Below are positions 51,919 through 59,598 of a stretch of 64,000 nt of DNA, piece after piece. Below the pieces are notes generated by a model. The model made no database searches. It saw only the letters and a program-made list of their open reading frames with translations, and was not told the DNA's origin. Numbering within the stretch: the first letter of the stretch is position 1; every line of letters begins with the position of its first letter. This stretch comes from CADCWK01 sp965218235 (GTDB lineage Bacteria > Chloroflexota > Chloroflexia > Thermomicrobiales > UBA6265). Made by a program: the position numbers and the translations under genes. The stretch is taken from the NCBI GenBank assembly GCA_965218235.1, contig OZ244596.1, positions 2,352,835 to 2,416,834 on the forward strand, read 5' to 3'.

Positions 51919-51966
51919 CCATCGCCTTCCTTCGCTTTCCATTCTTCGTTCGCGTTCTCAATCTCT
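51919..51966 (+). promoter_or_regulatory. Pyrimidine-rich, rut-like stretch before rho
   Basis: A C/T-rich, G-poor run (for example CGCCTTCCTTCGCTTTCC) covers 48 bases and ends a few bases before the Shine-Dalgarno of rho. Rho binds unstructured C-rich RNA, so this could be a site for autogenous termination. Confidence 0.4.
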
Positions 51967-51978
51967 GGAGGTATACGT

Positions 51979-54384
51979 TTGTCCGCCGAGGATACGACTG
52001 CCGCTGTGCTGGAGCCCGGTCAGGCTACACCGGCAGCGGCCGATGGGAGCGACGCTCCCCCCACCAAGAAGCCGCGCGGCCGCCGTCGTGTAGCGCCGGC
52101 AGAACCGGACGCGACTGAATCAAGCCAGGATGCCGAAGGTTCTGCTCACTCCGGTGAACAGATGGAGACGAAGGGCCAGAACACTGCCACCTCTTCGGCA
52201 GACCGTGCGGATGAACCCGTCAAGGCGAAGACCGTTCGCACGCCCCGGCCAAGGGTCTCCAGAGCCGCCAGCAAATCTGGCGATGCCGAGCAGATCGTAC
52301 CCAGCGCCACTCTGACCCCGAGCGACCCCGGACCGTTCCGCGCCATCGACGACTTCGTCAGCGAGATGGCCCGGGTCCAGGAAGAAGCGGTCGACGCCGG
52401 GCAGCCAGATATCGAGACGGACAACCAGACCTCCGCCACTCCACGAATCCGGGCGAGCGAAACGGTGACCAGCCAGGAGACACGGCGTCCGGATGAGCAT
52501 CGCGCCAGCGAAACGCACCGGCCGGAATCAGTGGTCGAGCGACCCGTCCGCCGGCAGGTCACGACCTCCCTCGACGCCCTCTTCGCCTCCGGCACGCTGA
52601 CACCTCCCGGCGAGCCGGTCGGACACCGTCAGCCAGTCGGCGACCGCGATCCCCGACCCGAGCCACGGACTGCCCAGCCAGGTCATCGGATGGATGGCGC
52701 TCGACCGGACCTTGCCTCGCTCGACCGCGCGATCGAGCGCGGCCTGCGCCGGCCCGCCGACGGCGCCGCCAACGCCGATCGGATGGGTCGAATCCTCGGC
52801 GACGGTCGCGTCGAGACTGACGAGAGTGGAAGGCCGGTCGATCTGTCCAGTGAGCGCGAGAACCGGCAGCAGCGTGTCGACCGGCCCGGCTTCTCTCGTG
52901 GTCCAACGGCCGAGACCGGTCCCCGCCGCGACCGCTTCGAGCAACGCCCGGTCCGTAACAACCGTCCCGAGCGCGACGGCTTCGCTCCGCGGGATCCAGG
53001 AGGACCGAGGGACTTCTCGCCGGCGAACGGTGCCGACCGGCGGCAGCCAACTCCGGTTCGCAACCGCCCACCGGGTTCGCAGCCGTCCATGACGGCGATG
53101 CCGCAGGTGACGCCAAAGCAGGCACCGCCACCCCAGATCACGATGCCGGACCTCGACACCAGGACCGTCGACGAGCTCAACGCGCTCGCGGTCGAGCTGG
53201 AGGTGGCTGGTTACAGCCGCCTCAAGCGGCCGGAACTCCAGCTCCGGATCCTTCGCGCCCAGACGGAGCAGGACGGCAACGTCTTCGGGGATGGCATCCT
53301 CGAGACGATCGAGGATGGCTTCGGATTCCTCCGTGGTCCCCGGCTCCTGCCCAGTCCCGACGACATCTACGTTTCACAGTCGCAGATCCGCCGGTTCGGT
53401 CTCCGGACCGGCGACCGGATCTCTGGCCAGGTCCGGCCTCCGAAGGACAACGAGAAGTTCTTCAGCCTGCTTCGGGTCGAAGCCGTCAACGGTGTCGACC
53501 CGGACGTCGCCCGGAAGCGGCCGACGTTCGACTCGCTGACCCCAATCTTCCCGCTGGAGATGATCGACCTCGAGACGGCGCCGAACATCCTGTCGACCCG
53601 GCTGCTCAACCTGATCGCGCCGATCGGTCGTGGTCAGCGTGGGCTGATCGTCTCGCCGCCGAAGGCAGGCAAGACGATGCTGCTCAAGTCGATCGCCAAC
53701 GGGATCACCGCCAACAACCCGGACATGCACCTGATGGTCTGTCTGATCGGCGAGCGACCCGAAGAAGTCACCGACATGCGCCGCTCGATCGACGGTGAGG
53801 TCATCTCCTCGACGTTCGATGAGCCGGTCGAGGACCACACCAAGGTCGCCGAGATGGCGCTTGAGCGAGCCAAGCGGCTGGTCGAGGCCGGGCTGGACGT
53901 GACGATCCTGCTCGACTCGATTACCCGGCTGGCGCGGGCGTACAACCTGGCGGTTCCGCCCAGTGGCCGGACCCTGTCAGGAGGTATCGACCCGGTCGCC
54001 CTCTACCCGCCGAAGCGGTTCTTCGGCGCCGCCCGGAACATCGAGGGCGGTGGAAGCCTGACCGTCGTCAGCACCTGCCTGATCGACACCGGCAGCCGGA
54101 TGGACGACGTGATCTACGAAGAATTCAAGGGCACTGGCAACATGGAGCTCCACCTCGACCGCAAGCTGGCCGAGCGCCGGATCTATCCGGCGATCGACAT
54201 CCAGCGCTCTGGTACCCGCCGCGAGGAGCTGCTGCTGGACGAGGCGACGCTGCGCCAGGTCTGGACGATGCGCCGGATGGTCTCGATGCTCGGTGGTTCC
54301 GAGGGCACCGAACTAGTCATCAGCCGGATGGTGAAGACGGCGACCAACGCCGAGTTCCTGGAGACGCTGAACCGGGACGTCTAG
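51979..54384 (+). CDS. rho: Transcription termination factor Rho with long N-terminal extension
   Basis: This 801-residue protein is nearly twice the 420 residues of E. coli Rho. Residues 1 to about 390 are low-complexity, rich in Arg/Pro/Asp/Glu/Gln and probably disordered. The core follows: VDELNALAVELEVAGYSRLK (helix bundle), ILETIEDGFGFLRG and YVSQSQIRRFGLRTGD (RNA-binding cold-shock fold), IVSPPKAGKTMLLKSIANG (Walker A, about 555), LDSITRLARAYN (Walker B region), SGRTLSGGIDP (Q loop) and the R-loop region EEFKGTGNMEL. The start is TTG at 51979, supported by CTGGAGG eight bases upstream. Extensions of this kind occur in high-GC actinobacteria. Confidence 0.95.
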   Translation: MSAEDTTAAVLEPGQATPAAADGSDAPPTKKPRGRRRVAPAEPDATESSQDAEGSAHSGEQMETKGQNTATSSADRADEPVKAKTVRTPRPRVSRAASKSGDAEQIVPSATLTPSDPGPFRAIDDFVSEMARVQEEAVDAGQPDIETDNQTSATPRIRASETVTSQETRRPDEHRASETHRPESVVERPVRRQVTTSLDALFASGTLTPPGEPVGHRQPVGDRDPRPEPRTAQPGHRMDGARPDLASLDRAIERGLRRPADGAANADRMGRILGDGRVETDESGRPVDLSSERENRQQRVDRPGFSRGPTAETGPRRDRFEQRPVRNNRPERDGFAPRDPGGPRDFSPANGADRRQPTPVRNRPPGSQPSMTAMPQVTPKQAPPPQITMPDLDTRTVDELNALAVELEVAGYSRLKRPELQLRILRAQTEQDGNVFGDGILETIEDGFGFLRGPRLLPSPDDIYVSQSQIRRFGLRTGDRISGQVRPPKDNEKFFSLLRVEAVNGVDPDVARKRPTFDSLTPIFPLEMIDLETAPNILSTRLLNLIAPIGRGQRGLIVSPPKAGKTMLLKSIANGITANNPDMHLMVCLIGERPEEVTDMRRSIDGEVISSTFDEPVEDHTKVAEMALERAKRLVEAGLDVTILLDSITRLARAYNLAVPPSGRTLSGGIDPVALYPPKRFFGAARNIEGGGSLTVVSTCLIDTGSRMDDVIYEEFKGTGNMELHLDRKLAERRIYPAIDIQRSGTRREELLLDEATLRQVWTMRRMVSMLGGSEGTELVISRMVKTATNAEFLETLNRDV

Positions 54385-54461
54385 CCCACACCTGGTCAGT
54401 AGAGAACGAGCGGCGGCTAGGAGGATGACTTCCCGGCCGCCACTCTGCGTTTTGCGCGTTG

Positions 54462-54962
54462 TCAGCGATTGGTCGCCTCGAAACGTCGGACCCTCGGCTG
54501 AAGGGCGTCTGGGTCGATGGCGCCGTCCGGACCGAGCGCCTCCCAGGCATCCTCTCCGAACGAGAGAACTTCGACGAGTCCGTGGCGCGTCTCGTGAGCG
54601 ACGGCGACAGCGACGAGATCCGGGAAGGTGTCGCTGTCCCCGGACTGACGGGCGAAGACGAGGTGGCCATCACGGACGTGGCGGACGAGCCAGCGGACCT
54701 TGTCTCGCGAGGTCACGCCGCCCTCGGCCCAGAAGCGAACCGACTGGTAGGAACCGAGGACGACGAGGTCCGGCTTGTAGCGTTGGCCGATGTTGCGCTC
54801 GACCAGCAGATCCGGGTACGGCCCGACGTACCGGGCGAACAGCAGCGCCTTGAGCAGAACGTGCCGCTCGCTATCGCCGGCTCCCTTGGCGAAGACATGC
54901 TTCCGCTGGCCGACCCGGACGGTCAGCTTGCCGGGTAGCGGCCGCTCGCCGGGCCGGCGCAT
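54462..54962 (-). CDS. Hypothetical protein, possible YaeQ-like PD-(D/E)XK fold
   Basis: This 166-residue protein has a central part, LLVERNIGQRYKPDLVVLG then SVRFWAEGGVTSRDKVRWLV, with a PD pair (residues 64-65), E80 and K88 in an arrangement like the YaeQ family (PD ... WxECG ... K). YaeQ has a nuclease-like fold with no firmly known role. The match is to a short region only, so confidence is modest. It begins ten bases after the asparaginase-like gene and is the last gene of the glutaredoxin-asparaginase-this gene group, which implies co-transcription. Confidence 0.6.
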   Translation of the reverse strand: MRRPGERPLPGKLTVRVGQRKHVFAKGAGDSERHVLLKALLFARYVGPYPDLLVERNIGQRYKPDLVVLGSYQSVRFWAEGGVTSRDKVRWLVRHVRDGHLVFARQSGDSDTFPDLVAVAVAHETRHGLVEVLSFGEDAWEALGPDGAIDPDALQPRVRRFEATNR

Positions 54963-54972
54963 CGGAGGCAGG

Positions 54973-56016
54973 TCAGGCCTCCTGGAACCGGTGGAACGTC
55001 AGCGGGACGGCCAGCCGAGGACGCTCTTCCGGCTCGGGCATTCCGGGTGACTGCCAGACGTAGGTCCGTTTCTCGACCGTGGACCCGGCAAAATGCGTCC
55101 CATCGGCCGCCAGCGCCACGATGTTCACTTCGCTGGCAAAGGGATCGTCCAGCGCTTCCATGTCGCGCAGCGCCTGTGTGACGGCGTCCTGGAGCGTGTA
55201 GCCGAAGCGGAGGAACATCACGACGCTGTGGGCCGTCGCGCAGCGGAACGCCATCTCGCCCCGGCCGGTACAGGCGGCGGCGCCCCAGCGGTTGTCGCAG
55301 TAGTTCCCGGCCCCGATGACCGGACTATCACCCAGCCGGCCCGGATACTTCCACGCCCAGCCGGAGGTGCTCACCGCGCTGGCCATGTTGCCGGCCCGGT
55401 CACGCGCCAGAACGTTGACCGTCCCGTGCGGTGGTTCGGCGGGGACCTCGTCCGGCCGGTAGAGCGCGTGGGTCCGTTCCGGATCCGCACTCAGGTTCGC
55501 GACCATCTGCATCACCTGATCGAGCGATCTGGTCGATGATTCTGTCTCGTCGGTCGTCAGGCCCTCCGACGCCAGCCCCTCCCGCCAGATGCGCTCCGTC
55601 TCCGGGTCGAGCAGGTCGATCGGGTTGAAACCCAGCTCCTGGGCTAGGCGGCGGGTACCGTCACCCGCGATGAACGAGTGGGGGAGCCGGTCCATGACCG
55701 CCCGGGCGAGGTCGATCGCGTCCTGGTACCCCTGAAGTCCACCGACGGCCCCCGCTCGCAGGCCGCTCCCCTCCATGATGCTGGCGTCGAGTTCGACCTC
55801 GCCGAGGATATTGGGCAACCCGGCGTATCCGACGCTCCGGTCGCCAGGAAACGCCTCGACGACCCGCGTCGCCGCGATGATCGCATCGGTGGCCGATCCG
55901 CCGGCCGCCAGGATCTCAACGGCGGCGGGCAGCCCGATCTTCCCGTTGGCAGACGCGATGACGATCGGCTCGATCCCGCTACTCACCGGCGACACTCGCC
56001 AGCGCCGCGACGTCAT
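54973..56016 (-). CDS. N4-(beta-N-acetylglucosaminyl)-L-asparaginase / isoaspartyl peptidase family
   Basis: This Ntn-hydrolase of about 347 residues self-cleaves before a Thr nucleophile, here expected in EPPHGTVNVLARD (family consensus HDTxG; the Asp is Gly here). Downstream are NMASAVSTSGWAWKYPGRLG, GDSPVIGAGNYCDN and CTGRGEMAFRC, which hold the substrate-binding residues. Substrates could be isoaspartyl dipeptides, asparagine or glycoasparagine. With cphB in the same genome a role in beta-Asp-Arg cleavage is possible but unproven. The start is uncertain: ATG at 56016 or GTG at 55986, both overlapping the glutaredoxin gene. Confidence 0.85.
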   Translation of the reverse strand: MTSRRWRVSPVSSGIEPIVIASANGKIGLPAAVEILAAGGSATDAIIAATRVVEAFPGDRSVGYAGLPNILGEVELDASIMEGSGLRAGAVGGLQGYQDAIDLARAVMDRLPHSFIAGDGTRRLAQELGFNPIDLLDPETERIWREGLASEGLTTDETESSTRSLDQVMQMVANLSADPERTHALYRPDEVPAEPPHGTVNVLARDRAGNMASAVSTSGWAWKYPGRLGDSPVIGAGNYCDNRWGAAACTGRGEMAFRCATAHSVVMFLRFGYTLQDAVTQALRDMEALDDPFASEVNIVALAADGTHFAGSTVEKRTYVWQSPGMPEPEERPRLAVPLTFHRFQEA

Positions 56017-56272
56017 AGCCCGCCGCGGTCAACGCGTCGTCGATCTCGGCGACGGATGGTTCGACGAGGATTCGCTCACCGATCAGCAGCGTTGGAACGT
56101 TCTGGCGGCCACTGAGCTCGATCATCCGGTCCTTCGCGTCGGCGTCGCTCTCGGTGTCGTACTCGGTCCAGGGAAGGTTCAGCTCCCCGAGCCGGCCGCG
56201 CGCCCGGTTCACATCGGGGCAGTACCGCTCTCGGGCGTACATGACGATCTCCGGTCGTGTCCCATCGGTCAT
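55979..56272 (-). CDS. Glutaredoxin-like protein, CPDV type
   Basis: This 97-residue thioredoxin-fold protein has the active-site motif RYCPDVNRAR in place of the CPYC/CGFS forms, with a single cysteine, and NVPTLLIGERILVEPS with the cis-proline loop. It is therefore a monothiol-like glutaredoxin variant for thiol redox or electrophile handling. It is the first gene of a three-gene minus-strand unit with the asparaginase-like and YaeQ-like genes. Confidence 0.82.
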   Translation of the reverse strand: MTDGTRPEIVMYARERYCPDVNRARGRLGELNLPWTEYDTESDADAKDRMIELSGRQNVPTLLIGERILVEPSVAEIDDALTAAGYDVAALASVAGE

Positions 56273-56706
56273 TGGGTCCTCCTTCGTTTCAGAGACGAAC
56301 GGTTTTCAGGACGCCATTCTCGCACCATCTGGCTCGGCTACCGCGCAGCCTGAATGCCACTCGAGTCGCGAGGTCGTTCGTGGACCTGCCTTAGTGACCA
56401 CCATGGGAGGGGCGCTCCCTTGTGGTCGCCCGCGCCGTCAGACGCCACTGCCCAGCGGACCCAGGTGAACGAGTCAAACGTTTCCTCGGCTCCAGGGGTG
56501 CCGGCCGGGCGCAACCGCCCTGCGGGACGAGGCCATGGGGAAGTCATCGTGATGACCGGTGTAGCGGAACTCATCCCTGGATACCGGCCGATCGGTCCTG
56601 GAACCCCGGTATCGCCGTTCAGGATGATTGCCACCGCGGCGATTGGGTGAGGCAAGCGATCCCCTCGATGGAAAGGCTCCGCCGAAGATCTCCGGTGACG
56701 ACCGTG
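56273..56706. other. Intergenic region between the glutaredoxin gene and xseB
   Basis: A 434-base stretch without a supported gene; short open frames on both strands have no family content. A stem-loop lies at 56396-56427. Confidence 0.5.
56396..56427 (-). terminator. Two-part stem-loop downstream of xseB
   Basis: GACCAC, internal loop, GGGAG-GGGCG-CTCCC, TT, GTGGTC. It lies about 280 bases beyond the xseB stop and could terminate the accB-xseA-xseB transcript; no T-run follows. Confidence 0.35.
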
Positions 56707-57027
56707 TCAGAACGGCGCCTCGTCGACCGTGTCGTCGTCAATAGTGTGGACATCGTCGTGCTCGGCTTCCGCCGGCAAGGATCGCCGGGCAAGTTCGGCG
56801 TCGACGGTAATCTGGCTGATGCGCAACTCGGCGCCGGAGAGGAGTTCCTGGCACCGGTGCGCCACTGCGACACCGAGCTCATAGGCGCCAACGGTGTCGT
56901 CGAGCCCGTGCCGTCCGGTCTCCAGGAACGCGACGATCTCGTCCAGCGTCTCCAGGCCCGACTCGAAGCTGCCGACCAGCCCTGCCGTCCGCCAGCCTTC
57001 GAGCCGCTTCTGGTGTTCATCCTTCAT
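56707..57027 (-). CDS. xseB: Exodeoxyribonuclease VII small subunit
   Basis: This 106-residue subunit has the family core SFESGLETLDEIVAFLETGR then HGLDDTVGAYELGVAVAHRC (the consensus includes FEExLxxLExIVxxLExGxL). It pairs with XseA, which lies 15 bases upstream in the same unit, to form the single-strand-specific nuclease ExoVII. The C-terminal 25 residues are acidic and longer than usual. Confidence 0.9.
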   Translation of the reverse strand: MKDEHQKRLEGWRTAGLVGSFESGLETLDEIVAFLETGRHGLDDTVGAYELGVAVAHRCQELLSGAELRISQITVDAELARRSLPAEAEHDDVHTIDDDTVDEAPF

Positions 57028-57042
57028 CGTGACGTGAGCCTC

Positions 57043-58371
57043 TCATTCCTCGGACTGAACAGCGTTGTCAATGGGCAAGCCGGGAAGTGGAAGGAGCCGT
57101 TGCACGGAGCTGACAGGGCCTGTCTCTCGCCGCCGTCGTCCGGCGGCCCTCAGCACGCCAGAATGGTCGATTGGAACCTCGGCCTCGTAGGATCCCTCCG
57201 AAGCCTCCACACTGAGCCTTGTTCCGGCGGGCGCCCCACGGGGTCCATCGATCACATGCCCGGTCGTCCGGTCCAGGACGATCGAGAAGCCGCGATCGAG
57301 CGTTCGGCGGGGGGAGAGGGCCTCGAGCACCGCGACTCGGGTGTCAAGATGGATCCGCTCACCATCGATCCGCGTCCGGCCGATTCGTTCGAACAACGAC
57401 TGCCGGGTTTCCAGCACCGCTCGCTGCCGGGCGACGTCGAGCGCCGGTGATCGCATTCGCAGGCGCTGATTGGTGAACGCGACCGACCGGCTGACGAGAC
57501 CGAGTGAAATCCTGGCCGAGTCCTGCAGGCGTCGAAGGCTTTGGCCGAGACCAGCTGAGATGAACGCGAAGGATGGTGTCGCGATCTCGGCGGCGGCGGA
57601 CGGTGTTGGCGCCCGGACATCGGCGACGAGGTCACAGATCGACCAGTCCGTCTCATGGCCGACCGCGCTGATGGTCGGCACCGGACAGCGGAACAGCGCC
57701 CGGGCCAGCGCCTCGCTATTGAAGGCCGCCAGATCCTCAGCCGAGCCGCCGCCGCGGCCGATGATGACCACGTCGATGTCCGGGTGACGCTGGATCGTCT
57801 CCAGCGCCGCGACCAGACCGTCGGGCGCGTTCTCGCCCTGGACGGCGCTCGGGGCGAGGACGAGCTCGGCGAGCGGGTAGCGCCGGGCGACGACGTGCTG
57901 AATGTCGTGCCAGACCGAGCCGTCCGGAGATGTCACGACGCCGATCCGGCGCGGGAAGGCCGGCAGGGGACGCTTTCGGCCCGGATCGAACAGTCCGTCC
58001 GCCTCCAACTGCCGTCGGAGGAGCTCCAGCCGCAGCTGGTCGAGCCCGGCGCCAGCTCCCTCGACCAGGTCGACGTAGAGCTGGAGCGTGCCATCCCGGG
58101 GGAAGACCGAGACCCGACCGTGGACGATGACATCATCGCCATCGACCGGACTGTAGACGGAGCGATGGGCCTGCGCCTTGAAGAGGGCGGACTTGAGCTG
58201 GCCGTCATCGTCGCGCAGGGTGAAGTAGATGTGTCCCGACCGGGCCCGGAAGACGTTGCTGACCTGACCTTGGACCCAGATCTCACTCAGGAGCGGGTCG
58301 CCCTCGAGCCGCTCCCGGACATACTGAGCCAGGACCCCGACCGCCCACGGGCGCCCGGCGGAGCCCTCCAT
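57043..58371 (-). CDS. xseA: Exodeoxyribonuclease VII large subunit
   Basis: This 442-residue catalytic subunit of ExoVII has an N-terminal OB fold (WVQGQVSNVFRARSGHIYFT) and the catalytic core RIGVVTSPDGSVWHDIQHVV, DVVIIGRGGGSAEDLAAFN, SAVGHETDWSICDLVADVRA and APTPSAAAEIATP. It degrades single-stranded DNA to oligonucleotides in repair. The ATG shares one base with the accB stop (TGATG), so translation is coupled to accB; xseB follows after 15 bases. Confidence 0.95.
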   Translation of the reverse strand: MEGSAGRPWAVGVLAQYVRERLEGDPLLSEIWVQGQVSNVFRARSGHIYFTLRDDDGQLKSALFKAQAHRSVYSPVDGDDVIVHGRVSVFPRDGTLQLYVDLVEGAGAGLDQLRLELLRRQLEADGLFDPGRKRPLPAFPRRIGVVTSPDGSVWHDIQHVVARRYPLAELVLAPSAVQGENAPDGLVAALETIQRHPDIDVVIIGRGGGSAEDLAAFNSEALARALFRCPVPTISAVGHETDWSICDLVADVRAPTPSAAAEIATPSFAFISAGLGQSLRRLQDSARISLGLVSRSVAFTNQRLRMRSPALDVARQRAVLETRQSLFERIGRTRIDGERIHLDTRVAVLEALSPRRTLDRGFSIVLDRTTGHVIDGPRGAPAGTRLSVEASEGSYEAEVPIDHSGVLRAAGRRRRETGPVSSVQRLLPLPGLPIDNAVQSEE

Positions 58372-58898
58372 CAGGTGGTCCCGGCTGGCGACGAGACGCG
58401 GAGGAGCTCCGATCCGTACTCGACCGGCTGCCCATTGGCGACGAGCACGTCGGAGACGACCCCCGTCACCTCCGAAGCGATCTCGTTCATGATCTTCATC
58501 GCCTCGATGATACCGATGATCTGGCCGGTCCGGACAGTGTCGCCGACCTGGACGAAGGGTGGATCTCCCGGCGTCGGCGCGGAGTAGAACGTTCCGACCA
58601 TCGGCGCGGTGACGACCTGACCGGCGGCCACCTGAGCTTGTGCGGGCACGACCGAGTTCGACGTCAGGGCCACGGGAGCGGCGGGGGCGGTTGTGTTGGT
58701 TGTCGCGGCACCCCGCAGCCGGATTCGGACATCGAGGTAGTCGACGTCCAGCTCGTTGATCCCGCCACGGCTCATCACATCGACCAGAGCTGAGACCGTC
58801 GTGACGATCGTGCTCGACGCATCGCCGATCTCGCCGTCGGGCGAGTCACTGGTAACGGCGGACCGCTGACTGCTGTCGGTGCCCAGGATGGTCTCCAT
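58371..58898 (-). CDS. accB: Biotin carboxyl carrier protein of acetyl-CoA carboxylase
   Basis: This 175-residue protein has an N-terminal domain of about 60 residues, a Pro/Ala/Thr-rich linker, and a C-terminal biotinyl domain with the biotinylated lysine K135 in IIEAMKIMNEIASEVTG. It carries the carboxyl group between AccC and the carboxyltransferase in fatty acid synthesis. accC is not adjacent: xseA follows and efp precedes, so the subunits are encoded at separate sites or beyond this window. Confidence 0.93.
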   Translation of the reverse strand: METILGTDSSQRSAVTSDSPDGEIGDASSTIVTTVSALVDVMSRGGINELDVDYLDVRIRLRGAATTNTTAPAAPVALTSNSVVPAQAQVAAGQVVTAPMVGTFYSAPTPGDPPFVQVGDTVRTGQIIGIIEAMKIMNEIASEVTGVVSDVLVANGQPVEYGSELLRVSSPAGTT

Positions 58899-58940
58899 TC
58901 CGCAAGTCCCCGAACCGCGCCGGGCGAGGCCTGGTGATCG

Positions 58941-59501
58941 CTACTTCATACGCTCGATGTAGTCCCCGGTCCGGGTATCCACGCGCAGCATATCGCCGAT
59001 ATTGACGAACAGGGGCACGTTCACCGTCAGGCCGGTTTCGAGCGTGGCCGGCTTGGTCGAACCGCTGGCCGTGTCGCCCTTGAGGCCAGGGTCGGTCTGG
59101 GTGACCGCGAGATTGACCGAGGTCGGCAGCTCGATGTCGATCGCCTCGCCATTGTGGGAGAGGACATCGACGATGTCGTTCTCCTTGATGAACTTCGCCG
59201 AATCTCCGACCGCGTCGGCGGTCAGTTGGATCTGGTCGAAAGTCTCGGTGTCCATGAAGTGGAGGTCGTCGCCCTCGCGGTAGAGGAACTGGACGTGTGA
59301 ACGATCCAGCCGGATGGTCTGGAATTTGGCACCGGACATCACCGTCTGGTTGGTCAGGGAGCCGGTCCGCAGATCGCGGAGCGTCATCCGGAGCTGGGCA
59401 CTGCCGCGACCCTGCTTGTTGTGGCTGAAGTCGACCACCTTGAGGAGCTTGCCATCGACCTCGAGGGTCGTCCCTTTGCGTACGTCGCCGGTATCGATCA
59501 T
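58941..59501 (-). CDS. efp: Elongation factor P
   Basis: This 186-residue protein relieves ribosome stalling at polyproline. It has the KOW-like N-terminal domain, with the loop-tip residue Arg32 in SHNKQGRGSAQLRM, where E. coli has a beta-lysylated Lys34. The OB domains follow (FLYREGDDLHFMDTETFDQI, LPTSVNLAVTQTDPGLKGDT, and the end VNIGDMLRVDTRTGDYIER). Arg at the tip is rhamnosylated by EarP in some proteobacteria; no earP is seen here, so an unmodified or differently modified form is possible. It lies 42 bases upstream of accB. Confidence 0.96.
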   Translation of the reverse strand: MIDTGDVRKGTTLEVDGKLLKVVDFSHNKQGRGSAQLRMTLRDLRTGSLTNQTVMSGAKFQTIRLDRSHVQFLYREGDDLHFMDTETFDQIQLTADAVGDSAKFIKENDIVDVLSHNGEAIDIELPTSVNLAVTQTDPGLKGDTASGSTKPATLETGLTVNVPLFVNIGDMLRVDTRTGDYIERMK

Positions 59502-59598
59502 TTGGGGTTCCCTTTTGGGGTCAGGCTGCCACTGGCAGCTCGTGCATCTTCTGGTCGCAATGGGGATACCATATCCGCCATCCCTTTGACGAATCAGC

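Larger units (their letters stand above)
51580..51978. other. Region between glpX and rho: long rho leader
   Basis: No gene is supported. It contains a TGCTACGCT element at 51665-51673, a hairpin at 51824-51843 and a pyrimidine-rich stretch at 51919-51966 ending just before the rho ribosome site. A 62-codon open frame inside it has no family content. Confidence 0.5.

Noticed and set aside
56338..56655. Short open frames on both strands between the glutaredoxin gene and xseB
   Set aside because: No ribosome sites, no family similarity, and they overlap a stem-loop.
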